This document shows positions 36,778-45,955 of a stretch of DNA of 64,000 nt, piece by piece (the stretch's first letter is position 1; the number at the start of each line of letters is the position of its first letter). The notes beneath the pieces are model-generated. The model was not told the DNA's origin and did not search any database. It saw only the letters and a list, made by a program, of their open reading frames with translations. The translations under genes were made by a program, and so were the position numbers. Location: NCBI RefSeq assembly GCF_900104795.1, contig NZ_FNTG01000002.1, positions 372,001-436,000 of the forward strand, written 5' to 3'. This DNA comes from Burkholderia sp. WP9 (GTDB lineage Bacteria; Pseudomonadota; Gammaproteobacteria; Burkholderiales; Burkholderiaceae).

Positions 36778-38367
36778 TCAGGTCACCGGCGCCGGATTGA
36801 ACAGCACCAGCGCATTGTGGAGCTTGAGTTTTTCCGCGCACGTTTGCTTGCGTCCGCTGGCGATGTCGAGCATCAGGCGGAACAATTCCCAGCCCACCTC
36901 TTCGATGCTCGCCGCGCCGGTCGCGATGGTGCCGGCGTTGACGTCCATCAGGTCATGCCAGCGGCGCGCGAGGTCCGAGCGCGTTGCGACCTTGATGACC
37001 GGCACCTCGGCGAGGCTATAGGGCGTGCCGCGTCCGGTGGTGAATACGTGCAGGTTGATACCGGCCGCCACCTGCAACGTCCCGCAGATGAAATCGCTCG
37101 CCGGCGTAGCCGCATAGATCAGGCCTTTCTGCTTGACCTTTTCGCCCGGCGACAACACGCCGGAAATGGCCGAATTGCCGGATTTGATGATCGAGCCCAT
37201 CGCCTTTTCGACGATGTTCGACAAACCGCCCTTCTTGTTGCCCGGTGTGGTGTTGGCGCTGCGGTCCGCGCCGCCGCGCTTCAGATAATCGTCGTACCAC
37301 TGCATCTCGCGGATGATCGCCGCGGCGACCTCCGCGTTCGCCGCGCGCGCCGTCAGCTGATCGACGCCATCGCGCACTTCGGTGACTTCGGAGAACATGA
37401 CCGTCGCGCCGGCACGCACCAGCAGGTCGGTCGCGAAGCCCACCGCGGGATTCGCGGTCAGTCCGGAAAACGCGTCGCTGCCGCCGCATTGCACGCCGAC
37501 CACCAGATCGGACGCCGGGCAAGTTTCGCGACGGCGATTGTTGAGCCGCTTCAGATGACCCTCGGCCATTCTCATGATCGACTCGATCATCGACTGGAAG
37601 CCGACGTGCGCGTCGTCCTGAAGCACCACGACGTCGCCGTTCAGATCAGCCTCGATATCGCCGATGTCCGCGACTTCCGCCACGTTCGCGGCCGCGGCGA
37701 TCGGAATCGTGCCGGGCGGCATCAGGCGCTCGGGCTGCAGCTTCTCGCAGCCGAGGCTGACCATCATCACCTCGCCGCCAAAATTCGGATTCAGGCTGAT
37801 ATTGCGCACGGTGCGGATCGGCACCATCGCGTCGGGCGCGTCGATGGCGACACCGCAGCCATAGGTGTGGCCGAGGCTCACCACGTCGTCGACATTCGGG
37901 TACTTGGGCAGCAACTCGGCCTTGATGCGGGTGACCGCATGCTCGACCACGTCGGCCACGCATTGGACCGTGGTCGTAATGGCGAGAATGTTGCGCGAGC
38001 CGACCGAGCCGTCCGCGTTGCGATAGCCCTCGAAGGTGTAGCCCTCGAGCGGCGGCATTTCCGGCGCCTTGATCGTGGCGATCGGCAGATCCTCGAGTCC
38101 CGGCGGGCTTGGCATGCGGATCACATGTTCGTTGATCCAGCTGCCTTTCGGCAACGCCTTGAGCGCATAGCCGATCACCACGTTATAGCGGATGACTTCG
38201 TCGCCCTCGGCCAGATCGGCCAGCGCGACCTTGTGCCCTTGCGGCACGCGCTCGCGCAGTGCCAGACCATCGGGAAATACCGCGCCCTCACCCAGACCGC
38301 CGTCGTTGACGACGATCGCGACGTTGTCATTGGGGTGAACGCGAATGTAGAGCGGAGATTGTTCCAT
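36778..38367 (-). CDS. garD: Galactarate dehydratase (GarD, UxaA superfamily)
   Basis: 529 residues from the ATG at 38367 (AAGGA about 9 nt upstream). An N-terminal SAF domain (about 1-90) is followed by the large dehydratase domain with [28 protein letters not shown] and [18 protein letters not shown], the GarD/UxaA cysteine motifs. Length (523 in E. coli GarD) and these features favour galactarate over altronate. It dehydrates meso-galactarate to 5-dehydro-4-deoxyglucarate, needing Fe2+. First gene of the operon, preceded by operator site C. UxaA remains possible but no uxaB or uxaC is present. Confidence 0.88.
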   Translation of the reverse strand: MEQSPLYIRVHPNDNVAIVVNDGGLGEGAVFPDGLALRERVPQGHKVALADLAEGDEVIRYNVVIGYALKALPKGSWINEHVIRMPSPPGLEDLPIATIKAPEMPPLEGYTFEGYRNADGSVGSRNILAITTTVQCVADVVEHAVTRIKAELLPKYPNVDDVVSLGHTYGCGVAIDAPDAMVPIRTVRNISLNPNFGGEVMMVSLGCEKLQPERLMPPGTIPIAAAANVAEVADIGDIEADLNGDVVVLQDDAHVGFQSMIESIMRMAEGHLKRLNNRRRETCPASDLVVGVQCGGSDAFSGLTANPAVGFATDLLVRAGATVMFSEVTEVRDGVDQLTARAANAEVAAAIIREMQWYDDYLKRGGADRSANTTPGNKKGGLSNIVEKAMGSIIKSGNSAISGVLSPGEKVKQKGLIYAATPASDFICGTLQVAAGINLHVFTTGRGTPYSLAEVPVIKVATRSDLARRWHDLMDVNAGTIATGAASIEEVGWELFRLMLDIASGRKQTCAEKLKLHNALVLFNPAPVT

Positions 38368-38411
38368 TGCATCGATCCTTATGGCGCTGCACACCTGTCG
38401 CGCCGACTATT

Positions 38412-38432
38412 CATACGTCATCCTACAACATG
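38412..38432. promoter_or_regulatory. Uronate operator motif, site C (garD promoter)
   Basis: CATACGTCATCCTACAACATG, 45 bp upstream of the garD ATG. The 11-bp core TCATCCTACAA is identical in site F. Confidence 0.7.
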
Positions 38433-38509
38433 AAAGATTGCGCAGACGTTCCGTATTTACCCTAGGACAAGCATTATGCTGCGAAATGACCGTTGAGTTG
38501 CCGAAATTC

Positions 38510-38530
38510 TTGTTGTACGATGACGTATAA
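38510..38530. promoter_or_regulatory. Uronate operator motif, site D (kdgD promoter)
   Basis: TTGTTGTACGATGACGTATAA, 75 bp before the kdgD ATG and about 100 bp from site C in the same divergent region. On the reverse strand TTATACGTCATCGTACAAC matches the consensus closely. Confidence 0.75.
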
Positions 38531-38604
38531 GAAATCTCCATTTCTACTGATCGAACCCTCCGCGGAACCATCCGCGAACTATTCCGACGCTCTGGATACT
38601 CATC

Positions 38605-39522
38605 ATGACGACACCGCAGGAACTCAAGCAGATCGTTTCCGAAGGCCTCCTGTCCTTCCCCGTTACCGACTTCGACGAACACGGTGATTTCCGCGCCGAC
38701 ACGTATGCCGAGCGCCTCGAATGGCTCGCTCCTTACGGCGCGTCGGCACTGTTCGTGGCCGGCGGCACGGGCGAATTCTTCTCGCTCACGCACAACGACT
38801 ATTCGAACGTGGTGCGCACCGCTACCGAAGTCTGCAAAGGCAAGGTGCCGATTCTTGCCGGCGCGGGCGGCCCGACGCGTGTTGCGATCGCCTACGCCCA
38901 GGAAGCCGAGCGTCATGGCGCGAACGGCATTCTGCTGATGCCGCATTACCTGACGGAAGCCTGCCAGGAAGGCATCGCCGCGCATGCGGAAGAAGTCTGC
39001 AAGTCCGTGCCGAACATGGGCGTGATCATCTATAACCGCGCGAACTCCAAGCTTAACGCCGATATGCTCGAAGGGCTGGCCGAGCGCTGCCCGAACCTGA
39101 TCGGCTTCAAGGACGGCGTGGGCGAGATCGAGAACATGGTGTCGATCCGCCGCCGCCTTGGCGACCGCTTCTCGTATCTCGGCGGCCTGCCGACCGCGGA
39201 AGTCTATGCCGCCGCGTACAAGGCGCTTGGCGTGCCGGTGTATTCGTCGGCGGTGTTCAACTTCATTCCGAAGACCGCGATGGACTTCTACCGTGCGATC
39301 GCTGCAGACGATCACGCGACCGTCGGCAAACTGATCGACGAGTTCTTCCTGCCGTACCTGGCCATTCGCAACCGCCGCGCAGGCTACGCGGTCAGCATCG
39401 TCAAGGCGGGCGCGAAGCTGGTCGGCCACAGCGCCGGTCCGGTCCGCGCGCCGCTGACCGATCTGACGGAAGAAGAAATGGCCAGGCTGGACGCGCTCAT
39501 CAAGACGCTCGGCCCGCAGTAA
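38605..39522 (+). CDS. kdgD: 5-dehydro-4-deoxyglucarate dehydratase (KdgD)
   Basis: 305 residues of the DHDPS/NAL superfamily. GGTGE (53-57), Tyr143 in VIIYNRAN and Schiff-base Lys169 in LIGFKDG are present. KdgD decarboxylates and dehydrates the GarD product to 2,5-dioxopentanoate (2-oxoglutarate semialdehyde), the substrate of the dehydrogenase at 42180-43763. It is divergent from garD; the 237-bp intergenic region holds operator sites C and D. A terminator follows 77 bp after the stop. Confidence 0.9.
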   Translation: MTTPQELKQIVSEGLLSFPVTDFDEHGDFRADTYAERLEWLAPYGASALFVAGGTGEFFSLTHNDYSNVVRTATEVCKGKVPILAGAGGPTRVAIAYAQEAERHGANGILLMPHYLTEACQEGIAAHAEEVCKSVPNMGVIIYNRANSKLNADMLEGLAERCPNLIGFKDGVGEIENMVSIRRRLGDRFSYLGGLPTAEVYAAAYKALGVPVYSSAVFNFIPKTAMDFYRAIAADDHATVGKLIDEFFLPYLAIRNRRAGYAVSIVKAGAKLVGHSAGPVRAPLTDLTEEEMARLDALIKTLGPQ

Positions 39523-39598
39523 TCCGGCCGGCGTATCAGACGCAAACAACACCCGGCGGCCGTGCGAACGATCGCCGCACGCACGGCACCGCAAAGAG

Positions 39599-39630
39599 CG
39601 CCCGGGACGGCAACGTCGCCGGGCGTTTTT
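39599..39630 (+). terminator. Intrinsic terminator after kdgD
   Basis: CGCCCGG (39599-39605), then CCGGGCG (39619-39625) followed by TTTTT. Downstream is the MFS gene, which must rely on partial read-through or its own promoter. Confidence 0.8.
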
Positions 39631-39722
39631 GTACCGCACGCCAGTATCGACGAGGCCCGCGGCTCGTTGCGCCGCGACGCCCGGGAGCCTGCTCCCAAGC
39701 ATAAGAACTTCAGGAGATGTCC

Positions 39723-41075
39723 ATGGAAATGAGCCGCACGGCGAGTGCCACCCACGTCGCGAAGCGCACTCGAGTTCGCTACGCGATCCTGCTGCTGATC
39801 TTTCTGATCACGACCTTCAACTACGCGGACCGCGCCACGCTCTCGGTCACCGGCTCGGCCATGCGCGCCGAGTTCGGCTTCGACGCGATCCGCATGGGCT
39901 ACATCTTCTCCGCGTTCAGTTGGGCTTACGTGCTGTCGCAACTGCCGGCCGGTTGGCTGCTGGATCGCTTCGGCGCGCGGCGCGTCTACGCCGCGAGCAT
40001 TTTCTTCTGGTCGCTCTTCACACTGCTGCAAAGCTCGATCGGCTTGCTCGGCAGCGCGGCGGCGGCCATCACCGCGCTGTTCGTGCTGCGCTTTGCGATG
40101 GGCGCAGCCGAATCGCCGGCTTTTCCGGCCAATGCCAAGGTGGTGGCGAGCTGGTTCCCGACCAACGAACGCGGCACGGCGTCGGCCATTTTCAATTCGG
40201 CGCAATACTTCGCGGCGGTCGTGTTCACGCCGCTGATGGCATGGCTCACGCACGCGTTCGGCTGGCACATGGTGTATGTCGTGATGGGCGTGACGGGACT
40301 TCTGCTCGCGCTCACCTGGCTGAAAATGATGAAGAACCCCGCCGACCACCCGCGTGTGTCGCGCGCCGAACTGGAGTACATCGAACAGGGCGGCGGCGTG
40401 ATCAACGGGCAGAAGAAAGCCCGCGCCGCCGACAACATCGAAAATACCGGGGGCTGGCATCTGGTTCGCCAACTGCTGGGCAATCGTATGCTGCTCGGCG
40501 TCTATCTCGCGCAGTACTGCATCAACGTGCTGACCTACTTCTTCCTCACCTGGTTTCCGATCTACCTCGTGCAGGCGCGCGGCATGACGATCCTGCAAGC
40601 GGGCCTCGTGGCTTCGCTGCCCGCGATCTGCGGATTCTCCGGCGGCGTGCTCGGCGGCATCCTGTCCGACGGGCTGATCCGGCGCGGCCATTCGCTCACG
40701 ATCGCGCGCAAGGTGCCGATCGTCGGCGGCATGCTGCTGTCGGTGTGCATCATCGGCTGCAACTATGTGACGACCGATTGGGTCGTCGTCGCCCTCATGT
40801 CGCTTGCGTTCTTCGGCAAAGGCATCGGCGCGCTCGGCTGGGCCGTGGTCGCCGACACGTCGCCGAAGGAAGCGCTCGGCCTGTCCGGCGCGATCTTCAA
40901 TATGTTCGGCAACGTGGCCGGCATCGTCACGCCGATCGTGATCGGCTATCTCGTGGCGAAGACCGGGTCGTTCAACGGCGCGCTGGTGTTCGTCGGCATC
41001 AACGCCCTGCTCACGGTGTTCAGCTATCTCGTGATCGTGAAAGACATCAAACGGGTCGAGTTGCGCCCGCGCTAA
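39723..41075 (+). CDS. MFS sugar-acid transporter (ACS family)
   Basis: 450 residues with about 12 helices, of the anion:cation symporter family that includes GudP/GarP and ExuT. Motifs: ITTFNYADRATLSVTGSAM at TM1, LPAGWLLDRFGARR in loop 2-3, and PKEALGLSGAIFNMFGNVAG. The start at 39723 is 6 nt after AGGAG; the ATG 6 bp upstream would overlap the ribosome site. It would import galactarate, glucarate or a uronate with protons. It lies between kdgD and the regulator, suggesting a role in the same pathway. Confidence 0.9.
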   Translation: MEMSRTASATHVAKRTRVRYAILLLIFLITTFNYADRATLSVTGSAMRAEFGFDAIRMGYIFSAFSWAYVLSQLPAGWLLDRFGARRVYAASIFFWSLFTLLQSSIGLLGSAAAAITALFVLRFAMGAAESPAFPANAKVVASWFPTNERGTASAIFNSAQYFAAVVFTPLMAWLTHAFGWHMVYVVMGVTGLLLALTWLKMMKNPADHPRVSRAELEYIEQGGGVINGQKKARAADNIENTGGWHLVRQLLGNRMLLGVYLAQYCINVLTYFFLTWFPIYLVQARGMTILQAGLVASLPAICGFSGGVLGGILSDGLIRRGHSLTIARKVPIVGGMLLSVCIIGCNYVTTDWVVVALMSLAFFGKGIGALGWAVVADTSPKEALGLSGAIFNMFGNVAGIVTPIVIGYLVAKTGSFNGALVFVGINALLTVFSYLVIVKDIKRVELRPR

Positions 41076-41232
41076 AGATGCGGCGCTTATCGGTGCGGTT
41101 AGCGGTGGGGTTGTCGTCGCAGTTATCGTACTTCCCTGCGGCGCTGAACCAGACGCCGCCGCAGCGCGAGACGCGCCGGACAGCACGCCGATGCCACGCC
41201 GAGCGCCGCCACGCAAAATGATTCGGCCTCTA

Positions 41233-41261
41233 TATAATCAGTCGTCAGACGACGGTATAAT
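41233..41261 (+). promoter_or_regulatory. GntR promoter with operator site E between two TATAAT boxes
   Basis: TATAAT at 41233-41238 and 41256-41261. Between them is GTCGTCAGACGAC (41241-41253), a perfect 6-bp inverted repeat around a central A and the most symmetrical copy of the uronate motif. Binding would block either -10, implying autorepression. Confidence 0.75.
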
Positions 41262-41308
41262 GAAACGCATGAAGTGTTCGCAACTATCTGATTCAAGGGG
41301 CGTTTTCG

Positions 41309-42052
41309 ATGGCTACACCACTGGCATCCGCAGCACCGCCACGACGCGCTCGTAATCTTGCCGAGTTCGTCGTCAGCTACGTCACCGAGCAGATTGCCTC
41401 CAACGCCCTGAAACCCGGCGACAAGCTGCCAACCGAGTCACAGCTCATGGTCACGCTGAGCGTGAGCCGCACCGTCATTCGTGAAGCGATTTCGCGTTTG
41501 CAGGCAGGCAAGATCATCGAGACGCGGCATGGCATCGGCAGTTTCGTGCTGGAGCCGCAGCGCGAAAAACTGGGTATCGACATGGTGCCCGCCACCACCT
41601 TGCGCGACGTGTTGTCGATCCTGGAATTGCGCATCAGCCTCGAAACGGAATGCGCGGGGCTCGCCGCCCAGCGCGCCAAGCCGGATGACCTCGCGCGCAT
41701 GCGCACCGCGCTCGACGCGATCGAAGCCACGCGCCACAACGGGCTGGATAGCGTCGACGCCGATCTGCAATTTCATATTTCGGTGGCGCGCGCGACCGGC
41801 AACCGTTATTTCGTCGACATCCTCACGCAAATGGGCAGCGCGCTGATTCCGCGTAACCGGCTCGATTCGGCGGGCATTGCGCGCGCGGAACCGGACGCGT
41901 ATCTGTCGCTCGTGAACCTGGAACACGAAAGCATTCTCGAAGCGATCACGCGGCATGACGCGGAAGGTGCGCGCGCGGCCATGCGCATGCATCTGTCCAA
42001 CAGCCGCGAGCGCTTGCGGCGTGCGAACGAAGCCGCCGAGGCGAATAGCTGA
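41309..42052 (+). CDS. FadR-subfamily GntR regulator of the uronate/galactarate island
   Basis: 247 residues. N-terminal winged helix: KPGDKLPTESQLMVTLSVSRTVIREAISRLQAGKIIE, then TRHGIGSFV. The C-terminal FCD domain (about 95-225) has the usual metal/ligand His (LQFHISVARATGNRYF). FadR-type regulators bind T-N-GT-N3-AC-N-A palindromes, and nine such sites lie in the island, one at its own promoter. It is likely a repressor released by a galactarate-pathway intermediate. GguR, a described hexuronate regulator in proteobacteria, is a possible name but is not assigned. AAGGGG lies 8 nt before the ATG. Confidence 0.9.
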   Translation: MATPLASAAPPRRARNLAEFVVSYVTEQIASNALKPGDKLPTESQLMVTLSVSRTVIREAISRLQAGKIIETRHGIGSFVLEPQREKLGIDMVPATTLRDVLSILELRISLETECAGLAAQRAKPDDLARMRTALDAIEATRHNGLDSVDADLQFHISVARATGNRYFVDILTQMGSALIPRNRLDSAGIARAEPDAYLSLVNLEHESILEAITRHDAEGARAAMRMHLSNSRERLRRANEAAEANS

Positions 42053-42106
42053 TCCGCTTCGTCGCCGCGAAGTCATGGCGCAGACAGTCGCCGCGAACGC
42101 AAAGAG

Positions 42107-42142
42107 AAATGGCCGGGGATCGAACTGACCCCGGCCATTTTT
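42107..42142. terminator. Bidirectional terminator
   Basis: Perfect 12-bp stem AAATGGCCGGGG / CCCCGGCCATTT (42107-42118 and 42129-42140) between convergent genes; A/T ends on both sides allow termination in both directions. Confidence 0.9.
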
Positions 42143-42179
42143 CATTTCACGCGATCACTGATCGCGGCTCACCCGGCAC

Positions 42180-43763
42180 TCAGCTGCGCGTGATCTCGCC
42201 ATCGCGGCGGCGCCACAGGTTCAGCGGGTTGCTGTCGGTCAGCGCCTCGGGCAACAGATCGGCCGGGAAATCCTGGTAGCACACCGGGCGCAGGAAGCGC
42301 TCGATCGAGGTCGTGCCGACCGAAGTCGCTCGGCTATCGGACGTGGCCGGGAACGGGCCGCCGTGCACCATCGCGTGCGACACCTCGACGCCCGTCGGGA
42401 ACCCGTTGACCAGAATCCGGCCGGCCTTGCGCTCGAGAATCGGCACCAGCTTCCTTGCCGCCGGAAGGTCGGCGCTATCCATCTGCACCGTGGCGGTCAA
42501 CTGACCGGCAAAATGCTCGGCGACCGCCAGCAACTCCTGCTCGTCCTTGCAACGCACGATGGTCGAGGCCGGGCCGAAGACTTCGTCTTCCAGCGCCGGC
42601 GTGGCGAGGAACGTCTGTGCATCGGTTACGAACAACGCCGCGCGAGCCTGCGTCGGGCCGCTTGCTTCCACGCCGTGCGCCACGGCTTCCACGCCTTTGA
42701 TCGCAGCCAGCTTGCCTTCGCCCTCTTCATAAGCAGCGTGGATGCCGGACGTCAGCATGGTTTGCGCGGGCTTGCCGCTCAGTGCGTCGGACGCGGTTGC
42801 GACGAAGCCCTTGAGCGCGTCGCTGTCCACGGCAATCGCGAGACCCGGATTGGTACAGAACTGACCGGCGCCGAGCACCAGCGAATCGACGAAGCCGCGC
42901 GCAATGCTCTCGCCGCGCTGAGCCAGCGCGTTCGGCAGAAGGAACACCGGATTGATGCTGCTCATTTCCGCGTAGACGGGAATCGGTTCGGCACGCGCCG
43001 CCGCCACGCGCATCAGCGAGGTGCCGCCCGCGCGCGAACCGGTGAAACCGACCGCCTTGATCGCCGGATGCGCGACCAACGCTTCGCCAACGGAATTCCC
43101 CGCGCCGACGATCAGCGAGAACACGCCTTCGGGCAAATCCATCTCTTGCGCGACACGCTGGATCACACGGCCGACCATCTCCGAGGTGCCAAGGTGAGCG
43201 CGGTGCGCCTTCACCACTACCGGACAACCGGCCGCGAGCGCCGCCGCCGTGTCGCCGCCGGCCACCGAAAACGCGAGCGGGAAATTGCTGGCGCCGAACA
43301 CCGCGACCGGGCCGAGCGGAATCTTTTGCATACGCAGGTCGGAACGCGGCAACGGCTTGCGCTCCGGCAGCGGCGAATCGAGCGTGGCGGCGAGCCACTG
43401 ACCGGCGCGCACGACTTGCGCGAACAGTTTGAGCTGCCCCGTGGTGCGGCCGCGTTCGCCTTCGAGACGCGCCTTGGGCAAGCCAGACTCCTGTTGCGCC
43501 CGCTCGATCAGCGCATCGCCCAATGCCGTGATGCCGTCGGCGATGCGTTCGAGAAATTCGGCGCGCACCGTGAGCGGCAACTGGCGGTACGGATCGAAGG
43601 CCTGCCGCGCGAGTTCACAGGCCTCGCCGACGTGGGCAACCGAGCCGCTGCCGAAAACCGGCTCCGCGATGTCCGATCCCGTGGCAGGATTGAACGCATG
43701 CAATGGTTTTTCCTCGCCGCGCACCGTTTTGCGGCCGATCAGCATTTCGCCGGTAATAGACAT
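42180..43763 (-). CDS. 2-oxoglutarate semialdehyde dehydrogenase
   Basis: 527 residues, aldehyde dehydrogenase fold. Catalytic C303 in GQFCTNPG, general base E266, N160 in [11 protein letters not shown] and K185 for the cofactor. The length and sequence pattern are those of the 2,5-dioxovalerate (alpha-ketoglutaric semialdehyde) dehydrogenases of sugar-acid pathways. It oxidises the KdgD product to 2-oxoglutarate, which enters the citric acid cycle. Transcribed toward the terminator shared with the regulator; operator site F lies 29 bp before its ATG, and it is divergent from garL. Confidence 0.9.
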   Translation of the reverse strand: MSITGEMLIGRKTVRGEEKPLHAFNPATGSDIAEPVFGSGSVAHVGEACELARQAFDPYRQLPLTVRAEFLERIADGITALGDALIERAQQESGLPKARLEGERGRTTGQLKLFAQVVRAGQWLAATLDSPLPERKPLPRSDLRMQKIPLGPVAVFGASNFPLAFSVAGGDTAAALAAGCPVVVKAHRAHLGTSEMVGRVIQRVAQEMDLPEGVFSLIVGAGNSVGEALVAHPAIKAVGFTGSRAGGTSLMRVAAARAEPIPVYAEMSSINPVFLLPNALAQRGESIARGFVDSLVLGAGQFCTNPGLAIAVDSDALKGFVATASDALSGKPAQTMLTSGIHAAYEEGEGKLAAIKGVEAVAHGVEASGPTQARAALFVTDAQTFLATPALEDEVFGPASTIVRCKDEQELLAVAEHFAGQLTATVQMDSADLPAARKLVPILERKAGRILVNGFPTGVEVSHAMVHGGPFPATSDSRATSVGTTSIERFLRPVCYQDFPADLLPEALTDSNPLNLWRRRDGEITRS

Positions 43764-43791
43764 TTCGCTTTCCTTGGATAAAGACCTAAGA

Positions 43792-43811
43792 TATAGGTCA
43801 TCCTACAACAC
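43792..43811. promoter_or_regulatory. Uronate operator motif, site F
   Basis: TATAGGTCATCCTACAACAC; 29 bp before the dehydrogenase ATG, so it would block its promoter or initiation complex. Confidence 0.7.
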
Positions 43812-43909
43812 TGCGGGGTACTCGCGCAACCGGAAACGCTTGCCCCGCAAGGAATTCGGGTTTACGTGGCCGTTACAACCGGCAAGGTCGGTGCTAATCT
43901 GAGACCTAG

Positions 43910-43928
43910 ACATACGACGACCTATAAC
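43910..43928. promoter_or_regulatory. Uronate operator motif, site G
   Basis: ACATACGACGACCTATAAC; on the reverse strand TATAGGTCGTCGTATGT, sharing TATAGGTC with site F. It lies 59 bp upstream of the garL ATG. Confidence 0.65.
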
Positions 43929-43986
43929 TATCGTTTTGCCGTCGTCGCAGCTTGCCCGATCCATCGTCGTTCGAGGAAATCAGCCC

Positions 43987-44787
43987 ATGCCTGCCGTCAC
44001 GCCCTACCAGCCCTTACCCAATAGTTTTCGCCGAGCGGTGCGCGGCGGCGAAACCCTGATCGGCTGCTGGGCGTCGCTCGCCAGTCCGATCGTGACCGAA
44101 CTGCTCGGCGTGATCGGCTTCGACTGGATGCTGCTGGATGCGGAGCACGCGCCGAACGACGTGTTGACGCTGATCCCCCAACTGATGGCGCTCAAGGACA
44201 GCGCGAGCGCGCCGGTCGTCCGGCCGCCGGCCAACGACAGCGTGTTCATCAAGCGTCTGCTCGATAGCGGCTTCTCGAATTTCCTGGTGCCGTTCGTCGA
44301 CAGCGCCGAAGACGCGGCTCGCGCCGTCGCCGCCACACGCTACCCGCCGCAGGGCATTCGCGGCGTCTCGGTGAGCCAGCGCGGCAATCGCTATGCGACC
44401 GTGGCCGATTACTTCGACATTGCCAACGACAACGTCTGCGTCATCGTGCAGATCGAAAGCCGCAAGGCGGTCGAAGCGATCGACGACATTCTCGCCGTGG
44501 ACGGCGTGGACGCCGTGTTCGTCGGGCCATCCGACCTCGCGGCCGCCTACGGCCATATCGGCAACCCGAGTCACCCCGACGTGCAGCAGGCCATCGCGCA
44601 CGTGTTCGAACGCGCGCAAGCCGCGGGCAAGCCGAGCGGCATCCTCGCCCCGGTCCAGGCCGACGCGGAGCGCTACATCGCGATGGGCTGCCGCGTCGTC
44701 GCGGTGTGCGCGGACATGGGGCTGCTGAAAGGCGCCGCACAGACGGTTCAAAAACACTTCATGCAGAAACAGGCGGGCCAGCAGTAA
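43987..44787 (+). CDS. garL: 2-dehydro-3-deoxyglucarate aldolase (GarL, HpcH/HpaI family)
   Basis: 266 residues. Typical segments: [33 protein letters not shown] (with D51, E53, H54), [18 protein letters not shown], and [14 protein letters not shown] near the metal site. It splits the GarD-derived 2-dehydro-3-deoxy- or 5-dehydro-4-deoxyglucarate to pyruvate and tartronate semialdehyde. The start at 43987 has GAGGAA 8-9 nt upstream. Followed 31 bp later by garR, its classical partner. Together they offer an alternative to the KdgD route. Confidence 0.88.
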   Translation: MPAVTPYQPLPNSFRRAVRGGETLIGCWASLASPIVTELLGVIGFDWMLLDAEHAPNDVLTLIPQLMALKDSASAPVVRPPANDSVFIKRLLDSGFSNFLVPFVDSAEDAARAVAATRYPPQGIRGVSVSQRGNRYATVADYFDIANDNVCVIVQIESRKAVEAIDDILAVDGVDAVFVGPSDLAAAYGHIGNPSHPDVQQAIAHVFERAQAAGKPSGILAPVQADAERYIAMGCRVVAVCADMGLLKGAAQTVQKHFMQKQAGQQ

Positions 44788-44818
44788 GCCGGCCGCCGCG
44801 ACATCTCCGGAGCATTCC

Positions 44819-45712
44819 ATGCAAAAAGCAGGCTTTATCGGACTCGGCATCATGGGCAAGCCCATGGCCGCCAACCTTCTCAAGAACGGCGTCGCGCTGG
44901 CCGCGTTCACGCGCAGCGGCGTGCCCGACGATCTCATCCAGGCGGGCGCCGTCGCGTGCGACAGTCCGGCCGCCGTCGCCGCGCATGCCGACGTGATTTT
45001 CATCATGGTGCCGGATACGCCCGATGTGGAACGCGTGCTGTTCGGCGATCAGGGTCTCGCCGGCGCGCTGCGCGCGGGGCAAACCGTCGTCGACATGAGC
45101 TCCATTTCGCCGATGGCCACGCGCGAGTTCGCGGCGCGCGTGCGCGAGCACGGGGCGGACTATATGGATGCGCCGGTGTCCGGCGGCGAAGTCGGCGCCA
45201 AGGCCGGTTCGCTGACCATCATGGTGGGCGGCGAATCGGCGACCTTCGAGAGCGTCAAGCCGCTTTTCGACATGATGGGCAAGAACGTTACGCTGATCGG
45301 CGGCGTCGGCGCGGGTCAGGTGTGCAAGGTGGCCAACCAGGTGATCGTTGCCGCGACGATCGAGGCAGTCGGCGAAGCGCTGCTGCTCGCGTCCAAAGCC
45401 GGCGTCGATCCGGCGCGCGTGCGTGAAGCGCTGATGGGCGGTTTCGCGTCCTCGCGCATTCTCGAAGTGCACGGCGAGCGCATGACCAAGCGCACCTTCG
45501 ACCCGGGCTTTCGCATCGAACTGCACCAGAAGGATCTGAACCTCGCGCTCTCGACCGCGCAATCGCTCGGCGTGTCGCTACCGAATACCGCTACCTGCCA
45601 GGCGCTGTTCAATGCCTGCGTCGCGCATGGCGGCAAGGCATGGGATCACTCGGCGATGGTGCGCGCGCTCGAAATCCTCGCCAATCACGAGATCGGGCAA
45701 AAACCGGCCTAA
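44819..45712 (+). CDS. garR: Tartronate semialdehyde (2-hydroxy-3-oxopropionate) reductase GarR
   Basis: 297 residues of the beta-hydroxyacid dehydrogenase family. GLGIMGKPMAANLLKNG (NAD(P) fold), DAPVSGGEVGAKAGSLTIMVGG (substrate loop) and catalytic K170 in GQVCKVANQ. It reduces tartronate semialdehyde from GarL to D-glycerate. GGAG lies 7 nt before the ATG. Glycerate kinase (garK) is not in the window, so glycerate must be phosphorylated by an enzyme encoded elsewhere. Confidence 0.93.
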   Translation: MQKAGFIGLGIMGKPMAANLLKNGVALAAFTRSGVPDDLIQAGAVACDSPAAVAAHADVIFIMVPDTPDVERVLFGDQGLAGALRAGQTVVDMSSISPMATREFAARVREHGADYMDAPVSGGEVGAKAGSLTIMVGGESATFESVKPLFDMMGKNVTLIGGVGAGQVCKVANQVIVAATIEAVGEALLLASKAGVDPARVREALMGGFASSRILEVHGERMTKRTFDPGFRIELHQKDLNLALSTAQSLGVSLPNTATCQALFNACVAHGGKAWDHSAMVRALEILANHEIGQKPA

Positions 45713-45732
45713 ACCGCACGTCTGTCTTTCAG

Positions 45733-45795
45733 GCGCCGCTGCGCTTGCCTTATGCAAATAGGCAAGCCGCAGCGGCGCATGCGTGCGTTCGCTTT
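45733..45795 (+). terminator. Long hairpin ending the garL-garR unit
   Basis: Arms of 18-19 nt (45733-45750 with 45760-45778, one bulged base) close a 9-nt loop. A T-rich run (CTTTCTTTTTC) follows about 15 nt later. It separates garR from the polygalacturonase gene, which then needs its own promoter. Confidence 0.65.
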
Positions 45796-45955
45796 CTTTT
45801 TCGCTACGCGTCAGCAAAGCTGCGCCATTTCCCACCAGGAAAATTTTCTTACGAATATTAAGGATACCTTACTTTAACACAACGCCTTCGACAAGTCGTA
45901 TCCACCCGAATAGCAACGACTTTTAACAACGCCCGCAAAGGGCAAGGAGACAACC

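Noticed and set aside
36622..38433. Long + strand open frame (603 codons) opposite garD
   Set aside because: It lies entirely antisense to the conserved garD frame, is His/Arg-rich and has no family motif. High GC content makes long antisense frames common.
39384..41216. 610-codon minus-strand frame across the MFS gene
   Set aside because: Same reasoning: antisense to a clear transporter, no helices or motifs of its own.
45883..45908. Possible tenth uronate operator before the polygalacturonase (TCGACAAGTCGTATCC)
   Set aside because: It has GTCGTA but not the paired T-N-GT-N3-AC-N-A spacing; no better than chance in this composition.
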